Positions 21,574-31,937 are shown, counted from the stretch's first letter. The stretch: 64,000 nucleotides of DNA from Lithodes maja (GCA_037953745.1 JBAKBP010010437.1:1-64000), one strand, 5' to 3'. A program made the numbers and translations. Notes: generated by a model from the sequence alone, not told the origin.

Positions 21574-21864
21574 AGCGAAAAAAAGGCCGTTTGGAGCAGA
21601 AGGAGGCCTCCGATCGAAAAGGTGTATGGAACGAAAGTTGTTCGCAGCTCCCCAAAATGGGGGTACGGATGAGGTCAAATCCAAAATCGGAGGTCATTTA
21701 GCGGCCGAAATCGAGGTCGCCGTTTAATGAGGCACAGGTAGGTCGAGGCCGGTGATTATGGTAGTAGTAGTATTGTGATGATTGTGGTAGTAGTGATTGA
21801 TGATGGTGATTATGGTAGTAGAATTTAAACCCGGGCAACGCCGGGTACCCCTCCTAGTCAAGTA
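21574..21864 (+). repeat. Dispersed repeat R3, copy 1 (CCGGGCAACGCCGGGTACC end)
   Basis: The sequence from GGCCGTTTGGAGCAGAAGGA through AAATCGGAGGTCATTTAGCG and a GTAGTA-rich stretch to CCCGGGCAACGCCGGGTACC matches the reverse complement of 45900-46182 closely. The end block GGTACCCGGCGTTGCCCGGG is exactly shared apart from orientation. No coding potential. Confidence 0.8.
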
Positions 21865-22664
21865 ATATTTTCAAAGCTGGAGCCTCTTTTCAAAAACTAC
21901 AGTACCTTGCCCGAGAGTAGTTCGTGTCCCATTTATATAGAGTAGTTTTACATTATGGTCAATTAGGAAAGCAATATGGCCTAATGATTGGGTAGATAGC
22001 TGTGTTAAGAGTGTTGAATTCACGTAATGCAGTCACATGGCCGACTCACGGGGCACATTCTCGGCAATAATTCATAGTATGTATTGGCAAATTGGCTGTT
22101 TACACTTAATGAGTCCTGAATTGTGTGGAAGCAGTGAGGTTTGTGGAAAAAATTATTAAGCAAATGTTTAGTTCTTGTATACGGTGCTAATAAGTAGTTA
22201 CCGGTATATTAGTATTAATTAATATTATACAAAGAAATAATTCAAAATAATTGAATAGTTTATTTGGTGTGTTTATTGATGGGAGAGACTCACGGAGGAA
22301 TTGACACAGACGGTCCTCGTTGTCTCAAGCTTGTTACGTAGCCGAACCTGAGCCATTACAACGATGAAAAGGAAATACAACTTCGCGTGGGTTAGTTTGG
22401 CAGTTTTATTAGAGTATGATAGTTCAACAGTATTAAACCATCAGTGAATCGGTATGAAGCTTTCAGGTTTCAATGGTAGGCCTTAATGTATCAGTAGCAA
22501 TCACTCGAATCATATGTAAGGTTTTCGTTGAACATCCCCCCCCCTTCCCACCCCCCCCCCCTCTCTCTCTCTCTCTCTTGCTTTCAAATTTAGTAAAGCT
22601 CATACTTAACTCTACCTATGATACATAGCATTCCTTCATTAGTGGTTCAAATTACATGCAATTG
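21865..22664. other. No gene seen; poly(C)/(CT)n near 22540-22579
   Basis: Unique AT-rich DNA, with one TACCGGTA near 22200 and a poly(C) plus (TC)n tract near its right end. Confidence 0.5.
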
Positions 22665-22985
22665 GTGAGGTCCAGAAGTAGTTGGGTGAGAGCGAGAGAA
22701 GGGAGGGTGGGTGAAGTTCTGGGGTGGGAGAGAAAATGGGAGGGTTTGGGTGGGGGTATGGAACCAACAAGGAAAGGAGGTAGAGGGGATACCCCTCCAC
22801 CATGCAGTGCTACTAACGCCTAGTCCAGGGGAAATGAAACGACTTAATCCTGACGACTGTACATACAATTATGAAATGCAACTTGAAATATTAGGAACAG
22901 AATTATAACCATATTTTAGTTTTATTTCACGAATTCACAAGGAAGTTTGTGAAATCCCTGATTAGGATACGCAGACTCCCTGTAT
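22665..22985 (-). repeat. Dispersed repeat R2, copy 2 (inverted)
   Basis: Reverse-complement counterpart of 20120-20592, about 2.1 kb away, with indels. Followed at 22990-23030 by TATATACCGGTATA and an (AT)n run. Confidence 0.7.
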
Positions 22986-23284
22986 TATACTGTATATATA
23001 CCGGTATAATATATATATATATATATATATCTTCCCTCCTTCCTCTTCCTTCTCTTAACCCCCCTCCCCATCCCTTTCTCCTCCTCTCCTCCCCCTTCTC
23101 CTACCCCATACTCCTCTTTCTCTTCTAAAGTACCGTACCGGTAAGATTTTTTTTTTGTCGTACAAAAAACACATGAGTAGATGTTTAATGTTTCCTATCT
23201 GTCGTGGAGTAGCTTACCGTACCATAACATATATATATTTCCTTTCGTACCCCTCCTCCTGTTCCTCCTCATTTTCATTTTTTT

Positions 23285-23520
23285 CCCACGAACGAAGTTG
23301 GACGGAAGTTAAATTTTCGCTTGTTTGTTTGTCGATTTGTTTGTTTGTCTGTACACAAGATATCTCGAAACGTTATTAACCGATCTTCACTAATTTTGGT
23401 GGGCACATAATATATGCGTAAACAAAGAAGTGATTCCATTTAGGAGGTGATCGGTAGAGCGCATACCTCCTCCAGTGTAGGCGGAGTTATGCGCTCTACC
23501 GAGTGCCCCTCTAGTTTCGT
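23285..23520 (+). repeat. Dispersed repeat R1, copy 2
   Basis: Homologous to 17590-17940 but lacks the internal duplication and the ACCGGTCGGT insertion: here the sequence reads ACAAGATATCTCG. The shared 3' block CGAGTGCCCCTCTAG ends both copies. Confidence 0.7.
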
Positions 23521-23999
23521 CTGAGGTGCATGTTCTTCCTCCTACTTTTCATCCTCCTCATCATCACCACCCCCATCCATTTCTTTCACTTATCTTTATT
23601 TGGGTTCTAGTACAGTAGAAGTAAATCCTGACCACCTAACTTGAGTCGCAAGATTTGTGTGGTCAATATCACTGTTTTCTTTATTTACCCGACAAGCGGA
23701 ATTTTCTGTTCTAAATATTTACCTAAAGTTATTCATCCCTCGACTGTCGTCCCCCACCCCCGTAAAAAGGCTGTTCGTGAAAGGGTAATTAAGCGGAGGT
23801 AAGGAAATAATTGTCAGTTCTTTACCTGCAAGACACGGACCACGGGCTGAAGGATGGGGGCGCTCGTGGGGGTCAGGACGTGGGTTGGTTGGTATACTGA
23901 TCGCACACACCTTACGAACCATGCGAAGGGGTTACGACTTATTAATTCTACAGATAGCCTATTCCCATGAAAGAGGAAGGAAGGGATGGCAGAGGAGAA
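23521..23999. other. No gene seen
   Basis: Unique DNA with CT-rich patches and no supported frame. Confidence 0.45.
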
Positions 24000-24296
24000 T
24001 AAAGTGCAGGTTGGAGAACAGTGAGGAGAGGGAAGGAGGAGAGAGTGGGGAGAGGGGAGGAGGAGAGAGTGGAGACAGAGTAAGTAGAAGCGAATGGAGA
24101 GAGGGGAAGGAAAGATAGTGGAGAAAGGGGAAGGAGAATAGAGTGGAGAGAGGGTAAAGAGAAGAGAATGGAGAGAGGGTAAGGAGAAGATAATGGGTTG
24201 AGTGGAAGGAAAGAGAGTGGAGAGATGAGAAGGAAAGAGTGGAGAGATGAGAAGGATAAGAGAGTGGGTAGAGGGAAAGGAAAGATAGTGGAGAGA
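24000..24296 (+). repeat. Purine-rich minisatellite, left part
   Basis: Imperfect repeats of GAGAGTGGAGAGA and GGAAGGAAAGAGAGTGG. The same array continues at 25459-25545 after a LINE insertion, so the array was the target site. The antisense frame 23814-24362 is a low-complexity artefact. Confidence 0.8.
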
Positions 24297-25458
24297 TGAT
24301 TGATTGATTGATTGATTTTTATTGGCAATTGTGTACATACATAATATACAATAATACATCATAATACATATATTTGAATGATTGGCATATATAGCTAGCT
24401 AAGCAAAAGCTCTATGTAGCTAGCCTTATAGACGTAAGTAAATATTTAATGCTAGGTTACACGGTTATTAAAAATATAATATATACAAAACATTACAGTA
24501 TATTACCTGCTTTATCATGGAATCAGCAAGAATCAACTTGGTTCATTATTTTCAGTAGTCTTTAAGAATAGGTATGACAGTAGTTACATGAACACTATTA
24601 ATGGAGAAATTAAATAGACTGATTTACATAAAATCATCGATTTTTAGTATTGATCTAAAAGGTGTTTCTTAATAGACTTTTTGAACACAAATATAGAAAC
24701 AGCATGTCTGAATGGTTCGTTAAGGGTGTTCCATAATTTAGCTCCCCTATAGCTAAGACAACGTTGTGCATGTGATGTTCTGCAATATGGGAGTCGTAGC
24801 AACTCCTGGGCTCCTCTGGTATTAAAGTTATGGACCATGATATGAAAATCACCCTCCAAACACACAAGACCATTTAAAGATTATACACAAAGTTCACTGC
24901 CTGAGCAAACAAAATATCACCTAAATTTAGTAAACCATGTTCTTTAAATATTGGACCTGTATGAGCATTATAAGATTGGTAAGTCATTATACGAAGTATT
25001 TTCTTTTGTGCCAAGAATAATGAGTCCAGGTAAGTCTTGTTTGCTCCTCCCCAGATAGCAGAACAGAAAATTATATGAGGGTAAGCCAAAGAAAGGTAAA
25101 GTAGCTTTAAGTTATCAATATTCAAGGAATCTCTAGTTTTGTAAAGAATGCCAGTAATTAATTTTACGGTAATGTCATTAATATGAGGTTTCCATGTCAT
25201 TCCACCATCTATCGTAATACCAAGAAATTTTACATCATTAACTTTATTAATTACATGGATATTTATTTTAATCTCAATATTTGGTAATCGATAGCTAGTA
25301 AAATGAGTCACAAGATAATGAGTTTTATTTAAATTAAGTGTAAGATCATTTGATTTAATTCAGGTTGAAACCTTAGCTATTTCCTCGTTCATTTGGTGTA
25401 CCAGTTCCATTAGATTATTGTCTTGTAAATAAATGTTTGTATCATCTGCATATAAAAG
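24297..25458 (-). mobile_element. 5'-truncated LINE (RT C-terminal half) inside the minisatellite
   Basis: The element ends, on the minus strand, with a (TCAA)n tail (24297-24316) and begins within the RT catalytic box at about 25458. Minisatellite sequence flanks both sides, with AGATGA at each junction as a possible target duplication. The simple (TCAA)n tail fits the CR1/L2/Daphne group rather than a poly(A) LINE. Confidence 0.75.
24647..25452 (-). pseudogene. LINE RT C-terminal half
   Basis: Minus-strand translation starts at YADDTNIYLQDNN (catalytic YADD), then NLNKTHYLVTHF, NDVKFLGITIDGGMTWKPHI, LKLLYLSLAYPHIIFCSAIW, a GGANKTYLDSLFLAQKKILR segment, and ends in GAKLWNTLNEPFRHAVSIFV and KKSIKKHLLDQY. 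A stop near 25360 and a frameshift near 24870 break it. The usual N-terminal RT and endonuclease are absent, so it is a dead 5'-truncated copy. I do not recognise the exact family. Confidence 0.8.
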
Positions 25459-25545
25459 ATGAGAAGGATAAGCGAGTGGAGAGAGGAGAAGGACGAGAGA
25501 GTGGGTTGAAGGGAAGGAAAGAGAGTGGGGATAGGGGAAGGAAAG
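25459..25545 (+). repeat. Purine-rich minisatellite, right part
   Basis: Continuation of the 24000-24296 array (GAGTGGAGAGAGGAGAAGGA, GGGAAGGAAAGAGAGTGG). Confidence 0.75.
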
Positions 25546-25551
25546 AGAGGC

Positions 25552-25710
25552 AGGGATATCACACAAGGGACCCCGCCTCTTCAACAAACTTCCGCGGCGA
25601 CAGAAATGCGGCCCGCCTCATTGGAACATCAAAGAACCCTAAATCAGCTAAATGTCAAACTTTAATAGGTGCCAAACCAGCCCATCTCGCTAGGAGACGT
25701 GCTACCAATT
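25552..25710 (+). pseudogene. Small fragment of the nested-LINE family C-terminus
   Basis: The start encodes HKGPRLFNKLPRR, matching RGPRLFNKLPRR of the LINE at 5634-6680. The end (GTGCCAAACCAGCCCATC, GCTAGGAGACGTGCTACC) aligns with that LINE's last codons, with an internal deletion and stops between. It is a diverged relic. Confidence 0.55.
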
Positions 25711-25731
25711 AAATATTAGAAGCTTAGAAGA

Positions 25732-26050
25732 ACAAGGCCGCATAAGCCAATGTCCACGTATTCTAAAACCACACTTAAGTGCTGCCCTAAACCTTTATGA
25801 ATGAAATAAAAAGGAACAAAATATAGTGATCTTTCTGAAACTGAATGATGGCCCTGAATCACAAATTAGCACTCATCCTCGTATTTTAGAACCGCATTTA
25901 ACGGAGTCCAAATTTTTAATAAAGGGCTAAATATCATTCGGTTTCAAACAACATTAGATTTTGTTTCTATATATTTGGTTCATGAATGTTTAGTGCAGAA
26001 TGTAAGTGTGGTTTTAGAATATGGGGGCATTGGCTTATGCGGCCTTGTTC
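25732..26050. mobile_element. Foldback MITE, about 320 bp
   Basis: The left arm begins GAACAAGGCCGCATAAGCCA and the right end read inward is the same. Pairing continues for roughly 80-150 bp with mismatches (TATTCTAAAACCACACTTA, CTAAAC.TT.ATGAA, GAATGAT). No coding potential and no clear target duplication. The superfamily is unknown. Confidence 0.65.
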
Positions 26051-26160
26051 CTATATGCTCCTCATATATTGATGCAGCATTGTGGGGTGTGGCAGTACTC
26101 CGACGATAAAATTCTTAATCTTTACCATGGTGACTTCCGACGCCTTAATGAACGAAGTAA

Positions 26161-26283
26161 GTACCCTTTTTATACCCTTATTATTTACAGTGCAGTTCCT
26201 AAAATATTCAATAAGTAGCCTATAAATTAACTTGAATATTTTAGAAACTGCACTGCACAAAACAAGGGCATGGAAAAGGTACC
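26161..26283. repeat. Inverted repeat with about 50-bp arms
   Basis: TTTACAGTGCAGTTCCTAAA plus ATATTCAA on the left pairs with TTGAATATTTTAGAAACTGC on the right across about 19 nt; pairing extends outward with mismatches to AGTACCCTTTT/GGTACCTTTTC. Possibly a small MITE. Confidence 0.6.
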
Positions 26284-26417
26284 GTATATTATAACATAAT
26301 TGGTGATGGTGATTTACCTTACGGAGTTTCGGCCGTCCAAGCGGCTTTGGCGACATCTGCTCCCCCCAAGTCTGTTTGTTGCCGGTTCTTGATGAACCAC
26401 ACTATTGGAGGGAGTTA

Positions 26418-26624
26418 AGCCGTTGTCACACGAGCGCTTTTTCCGTCAATTTTCCATGAGCAAGTTTTTCTCGTATTATTTCGGGACTTTTCGCACTGGT
26501 ATCGGTAACTAGACAAGGTAGAGTATGCTAGCCGGCTGAATTCTGATAAAGTGTAATTTTTTAAGCTTCCAGACCATAATTGCCTGTACAAATTGCTCGA
26601 AAAAAGGCTCGTGTGACTCCGCCT
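26418..26624. mobile_element. PIF/Harbinger-type MITE
   Basis: A 207-bp segment flanked by TTA (26415-26417, 26625-26627). The left end is AGCCGTTGTCACACGAGC; the right end read inward is AGGCGGAGTCACACGAGC, followed by CTTTTTYCG on both. A TTA duplication and GTCACACGAGC-type ends match the Harbinger pattern. No coding capacity. Confidence 0.75.
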
Positions 26625-26627
26625 TTA

Positions 26628-27155
26628 TTTATCTCTCTTTCCATCAAAATACCCTTTAATTGGTGGATTATTATGGACAATTTATTTACCATTTTTCTAG
26701 CCATTATTATTAGAGTGTAAGTACCGGTACTATGAATTATTTACTCATAAATCAGCACCCGGTTCCTTAATATTTGTTCGGCATGGTATAATTATACAGA
26801 CAACCCCTTCCAACAGGTTCGTGTTTACGGCCCTAAATGTGTCTAAACCACCGCATGTAGACTATAACTATAGTCTGTTCGCTGTAAGTAGGCGAGAAAT
26901 CATGAACTCTATCCTCTGTAACTCAAAAAGGGCTAAAGCAAATTGGCTGTACATTTCCACACATATTCCTTGACTGACTCTTCCCAAATGGTAGAAATAT
27001 TAACTCGATTACTCTAAGTCATTTTTGAGTTACAGAGGTTAGAGGTCATGATTTATCGCCTACTTACAGCGAATAGACCATAGGTAGGCAGAAGATGAGA
27101 AGGTGGAACAACAAAAGGAGGTAAAGGAAAATAAGTATACAGGCTACAGTAGCTG
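26628..27155. other. No gene seen; inverted repeat near 26875-27085
   Basis: TATAGTCTGTTCGCTGTAAG, GTAGGCGA.AAATCATGA and GTAACTCAAAA on the left recur inverted as TCATGATTTATCGCCTACTT and ACAGCGAATAGACCATAGG on the right, suggesting another foldback of about 210 bp. No frame is supported. Confidence 0.45.
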
Positions 27156-27159
27156 TTAA

Positions 27160-27532
27160 GGGGGGTGACCTGTTTTTGTTCTGTCCTTTTCTATCTTTCT
27201 CTGGCTTGTATCCATTTGGCCCCATTCAACCTACTGTTTTAAGACGTTTATCCCCATCCAGGTGTCAATTTCTTACTGGTGAGCGGTAGCGAGCCAGCAT
27301 ATTTTTAAATTTTGTTAGACAGCAGGCTAAATTTGTACATTTTTCGATAGAAAAATTTCTCCGGCGAAGCCGGATTTCTTCATATAATGCTGGATCGCTA
27401 TCGCTCGCCAGGAAGAAATCGACACCTAGATGGGGATAAACGTCTTAAAATAGTTGGCTGAATGGGGCCGAATGGATACAAGCCAGAGAATGAGAGAAAA
27501 GGACAGAAATAACAAAAAGCAGGTCACCCCCC
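27160..27532. mobile_element. TTAA-flanked foldback element, GGGG-ended family, copy 2
   Basis: A 373-bp segment flanked by TTAA (27156-27159 and 27533-27536). Both ends are GGGGGGTGACCTG, and the arms pair over about 150 bp with scattered differences (TCTGGCTTGTATCCATT, GGCCCCATTCA, TTTTAAGACGTTTATCCCCA, AGGTGTC). The centre holds CGGCGAAGCCG. It shares GCTATCGCTCGCCAGG with 15563-15889 and 44534-44765. The right TTAA is shared with the adjacent mini-element. Confidence 0.8.
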
Positions 27533-27536
27533 TTAA

Positions 27537-27639
27537 GCCTTTCAGTATACCACGACGCACGCTTCCATTCATTCGGGCTAGTAGTATTAGACGATTTTAG
27601 TCAGATTAGGAAGGATCTATGGGAGTCAAGGACAAGGGG
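27537..27639. mobile_element. TTAA-flanked mini-element, family D
   Basis: 103 bp between TTAA at 27533-27536 and 27640-27643. It begins GCCTTTCAGTATACCACGAC and contains GTATTAGACGATTTTAG and AGGAAGGATCTATGG. It abuts the foldback element and shares one TTAA with it, so one of the two inserted into the other's target duplication. Confidence 0.65.
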
Positions 27640-27692
27640 TTAATTAATATAGCCTAGTTTGTTTTCCTCTGATGCCTAAATGGTCTTCTTAA

Positions 27693-27814
27693 GGGGGGGT
27701 CACCTGCTTTGTTTCTCTTGTTTTCTCTCTTTCTCTGGCTTGTATCCATTCGGCCCCATTCAACCTACTGTTTAAGACGTCTACCCCCATCCAGGTGTCA
27801 ATATTTTCCTGGCT
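27693..27814. mobile_element. Single arm of the GGGG-ended foldback family
   Basis: It begins GGGGGGGTCACCTGC after TTAA (27689-27692) and follows the left arm of 27160-27532 as far as AGGTGTCAATATTTTCCTGG, then stops. Half of the element is missing. Confidence 0.7.
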
Positions 27815-27953
27815 AGTCCTATTTTAGTCAGAGTATTGCTTTTACAAACGTATTTTGTTGTGATATTGTGATCTGCCAGCTTCCAAAATATAACCTGTTA
27901 TGATTTCAGCCACCTAAAATACTCCTTCACAATAACTATTTACAGGTATGATT

Positions 27954-27982
27954 GTGTGTGTGTGTGTGGGGGGGGGGGGGGT
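27954..27982. repeat. (TG)n followed by poly(G)
   Basis: Short simple repeat. Confidence 0.9.
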
Positions 27983-28267
27983 TGGACTTTAGATAGAAGT
28001 TTCTCTTGTGCTAGGCTACTGATAGTTAATGTAATAGCTGCTGTGGCAATTTTTATGAAGAGTTAATGGTTTCTGTTATGCTGGCCCAAAAGGTTTAGTG
28101 ATCGTTGAAATTGTAGTAATGAGTTGAAGTTATGGTAGGATAGTTTCCTTTATCTTATGGTACCGTAGTAGGCTATATACGTTAGTTGTTTTAGTACCAG
28201 TATAAGCTAAATATTGTAGGCAGGTATTTTTGTTGTGGTCTTTTTGATATCGTGGTGGTAGCTATAA

Positions 28268-28318
<51 letters not shown>

Positions 28319-28399
28319 TGTGAGTGAGTGTGTGAGTGAGTGAGTGAGTGAGTGAGTGAGTGAGTGAGTGAGTGAGTGAGTGAGTGAGTGAGTGAGTGA
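28268..28399. repeat. (TG)n followed by (TGAG)n microsatellite
   Basis: About 23 TG units run into about 20 TGAG units and touch the 3' end of the LINE at 28400. On the minus strand this reads as a (CTCA)n tail, as expected for a CR1/L2-type 3' microsatellite. Confidence 0.9.
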
Positions 28400-28444
28400 C
28401 CTATTTGTATTTTACCTATTTGTAGTATACAGGAGTTGAGCTTT

Positions 28445-29998
28445 TTAGGCTCGTATTGTCCCGCTTCCTGAGTTACAATTATCTAACTTTGCCTTAAAAA
28501 TATGAATGTTTTTGGCACACACCACTTCCTCTTCCAACTGATTCCACTTACTTATACTTCTGTAAGGGAAACTATACTTTCTCACATCTCCTTTACATCT
28601 TCCTTTCATTAGTTTATATCTATGCCCCCTAGTTCTACCATTATCTTTCACAATATAACCCTTCTTGTCCACCTTTTCGAGTCCTCTCACACATTTGTAC
28701 ATCATAATCATATCGCCTCTCTCCCTCCTATCCATTAGAGATGGTAAATCTAATTTCTTTAATCTCTCCTCATATGGTAATTCTCTCAGTTCTGGTATCA
28801 TCCTAGTTGCAGCTCTCTGAACCTTCTCCAGCTTCTTTATATGCTTTTTTAGATGTGGTGCCCACACCACTGCCGCATACTCCAGTCTTGGTCTCACCAA
28901 TGTTTTTATTATTTTCTCCAGCATCTCCTCGTTTATATAGTTAAAGGCTATTTTTATTCTGTTTAGCAGTCCATATGTTTCTCCCACTATCTTATTAATA
29001 TGATTCTCAGGTGAAAGATCACTCCTAACAGTTATCCCTAAGTCCTTTTCTTTCTCTGATGGGTTAATAGTGTTTTCTCCTAACTTATATTCCGTATGAG
29101 GCCTTCTTTTACTTACTCCCATTTCCACTACATGACATTTATTTGTGTTAAATTCCATTTTCCACTTCTTGCTCCATTGATCTATCCTATCCAAATCCCT
29201 CTGTAATTCCCTACCACTGTTTTCATCTTCTATACGCTTCATGATCTTGGCATCATCTGCAAACATATTCATATATGCATTTATATCCTTTGGCATGTCG
29301 TTAATGTATATTAAAAACATTATGGGAGCCAGCACCGCTCCCTGCGGAACTCCACTTGTGACATCTTTCCACGTAGAAAATTTATCTCTGATAGTAGTCC
29401 TCATCTGTCTCCCTGAAAGATAGTCCTCCATCCAATTTAACAAACTACCCTGAATCCCTCCATACTCTTTTAATTTCCACTTCAGCCTGCTATGCGATAC
29501 TCTGTCAAAAGCTTTCTTCATGTCAATATATACGCAATCCACCCATCCATCTCTCTCTTGTAATATGTCAACCACTCTGTCATAAAAACTGAGTAGATTT
29601 GTAACACATGAGGTACCCTCCCTGAATCCAAATTGCCTGTTAGATAGTAGATTATTCTTTTCCAAGTAAATCATCCATCTTTTCTTAATTATTTTCTCAC
29701 AGATTTTGCACACTATACTAGTAAGTGACACAGGTCGATAATTCAATGGATGTTCCCTGTTCCCACCTTTATAAATCGGTACAATGTTGGCTCTCTTCCA
29801 GTCCATTGGTAATTTTCCCACTTCCAGAGAGTATTTCATTATCTCATATAAGGGTTTCACTAGTTCGTCAGCACATTCTTTCAAAATCCATCCCGCTACA
29901 TTGTCAGGTCCCACTGCTTTTTTCACATCTAGTCCTTTCATTATTTCTACTAGCTCCTCTGGGAGAAAATTAATCTCCCAGTTTATCACCAATTTCAC
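28445..29998 (-). pseudogene. LINE ORF2, reverse transcriptase
   Basis: 517 residues with a complete RT: KKAVGPDNVAGWILKECADE, MDWKRANIVPIYKGGNREHP, NYRPVSLTSIVCKICEKI, RQFGFREGTSCVTNLLSFYD, VYIDMKKAFDRVSHSRLKWK (first catalytic D), SGVPQGAVLAPIMFLIYIND, MNMFADDAKIM (FADD), FNTNKCHVVEMG and EKDLGITVRSDLSPENH. The C-terminus has VRPRLEYAAVVWAPHLKKHI, KVQRAATRMIPELRELPYEE and a C-terminal RYKLMKGRCKGDVRKYSFPY. All visible RT boxes are intact, so the copy is fairly young, although separated from the endonuclease by a frameshift. Confidence 0.9.
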
Positions 29999-31427
29999 CT
30001 ACCGGTACTTCTTCAAAGTTATCACCTTTAGTATATACTGAGTGTAGTGTATTGTTCATAATTTCACACATATTCTGGTCGTCATCATAAGTGGTCCCTT
30101 CAACCTTCAACCTGACTATTCTATCCCTTACCTTCATTTTACTATTTGTAAACCTATAGAACAGCTTAGGATCACTCTTACATTTTTGCACAATGTTCTT
30201 CTCATATTCTCTGGCTTCTTGTCTCCTGATTGCAGCATATACATTTCTTAATCTCTTGTATCTGTTCCAAGTTTCTCCATTACACCTTTTTCTAGCTGCC
30301 TTCCACGCTTGGTCTCTCTTTTCCTTGGCTTTCCTACATTTTTCATTAAACCAATCCTTTTCCTTCGCTGACCTATTACCTTGTTTAGGGACATATTTAT
30401 TAACTCCTTCTTCATATATTGTTTTAAATACTCCATACTTCTCGTCTACACTATTTCTCTGATGTATTTCACTCCAGTCAACATCTCTAAAGTATTGTCT
30501 CAGTGATTGGTAGTCTCCTTTTGCATAGTCAAACCTAGTTTCCTTGTGCTCCTCCCTCTCCTCCATATTGGAATAACCCAATAGGATTTCTATATCCATT
30601 ACAACGTGATCGCTCTTGCCTAAAGGTGGTAAGTATTTTATATCAGAAATTACATCTGGGTCTCTAGTAAACATTAGGTCCAATCTGGATGCTTCATCAT
30701 TTCCCCTTCTTCTTGTATTTTCCTTTATATTTTGCACTAATAAATTTTCTGTTACCATATCCAGTAGCCTATACCCCCACGAGTTCACGTTGCTACCAGC
30801 TTCTCTCTGCTCCCAATCCACCTCTTTACAGTTGAAGTCCCCTACTATAATTAATTCATTGTTTCTACGAGTTAATTTTTCAATACAAATAATCATCTCA
30901 TCTTTGATAAATTTGTATTCCTCCTCTTCCCAAGCCCCTGTGTAGGGCGGCATGTAGGCCACTACAATATCCGCCTTTTGATTGTCATCATCTGTCAATT
31001 CTACTGCTAATATTTCCGCTTTACTATTATTCAGATCAATCATTCTTGTTTTCAATTTATTATGTGTAAGAATTAGCACCCCTCCCCCCATCTTGTCTTC
31101 TCTATCCCTTCTCCAGATATTATAGTTGTTCCATCCCATTCCCTCCAAACTTATCCCTTTATTTAGTTTAGTTTCACATAGACACAATATTAAGGGCTCT
31201 TCCTGTCTGATGTAATCATTTATTTCTAATTTCTTTGATAGCAGCCCATCCACATTGCTATAGACCATCTTGCACCTGTTGCTTTTACCATTATGATTGA
31301 TATTCCCTGTCTTTATCCTACTATTTCCCCTTCCTGTTGCACCTCTCCCTCCAATCCTTCTTCCTGTACCACCACTTCTTTTCTCCCCCCCTCCGCCCCT
31401 ATCCTCTCCCCCTTCTTCAGGTACCAC
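29970..31427 (-). pseudogene. LINE ORF2, endonuclease and linker
   Basis: 485 residues. The APE-type endonuclease begins near residue 53 with MVYSNVDGLLSKKLEINDYI, then LCLCETKLNKG (catalytic E), MGGGVLILTH, VVAYMPPYTG, ELIIVGDFNCKEVDWEQ (D and N) and LGKSDHVVMD (SDH). A long basic linker follows (KAKEKRDQAWKAARKRCNGE) with the SDPKLFYRFTNSKMKVRD motif. The frame ends at 29970, a little past where the RT frame starts (29998), implying one small frameshift near 29,990. In the original element these would be one protein. Confidence 0.85.
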
Positions 31428-31937
31428 TTCCTTACTTTCCCATCCATGTTTCTGTAGAAAAAAAAGCCCTTCTCCACTTCTGATCTATTATCGTTCTTTT
31501 CTTTGACTTCTCTATTTATTTCTCTAAATTTTTCCCTCTCTTCCGCATTTAAATCTTTCCTTAGTTTAACATTTCTGTATTCCCCCTCCTGACTTAACTT
31601 CCAGCTGGATCTGAGTACCTCCTCTGCTACTTTGGTTGACTTAAATCTAATCTTCATTGGCCTCATTTCTCCTTTCTTGTATTTCCCTAGTCTCCAACAA
31701 TCCTCTACCTCTCTCTTCCATCCCTCCTTATCTTGTCTATCCATCACATCAATCATCTTCTCAACTTTCTTCATCTCCACACCCTTTCTCGTATTTCTAT
31801 CTAATATTTCCCCTTCTACATCTCCAAACATAATTAAACATCTCTTCTTATCAATAATATCACTGACCTGTTTCTCATTTTGTCTGATGGCATTAACTAC
31901 CCTCTTGTTCAGGTTCTCCTCCTGCTGTCCCTTTTGC
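31313..31937 (-). pseudogene. LINE ORF1, C-terminal part
   Basis: The open frame from 31831 (172 residues) extends upstream without a start to about 31937. It reads ENLNKRVVNAIRQNEKQV (coiled-coil-like), CLIMFGDVEGEILD, DCWRLGKYKKGEMRPMKIRF and ADV-type basic residues, then REKFREINREVKEKNDN. This resembles the RRM/C-terminal nucleic-acid-binding module (RIGK...RPIKV.F) of LINE ORF1 proteins. The N-terminus is absent. It overlaps the start of ORF2 in another frame, as bicistronic LINEs often do. Confidence 0.65.

Noticed and set aside
23814..24362. 182-codon minus-strand frame
   Set aside because: Antisense of the purine-rich minisatellite; leucine/serine/proline repeats only.
28268..28399. 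Possible CRISPR or regulatory array
   Set aside because: It is a plain TG/TGAG microsatellite without spacers, and the window is eukaryotic.
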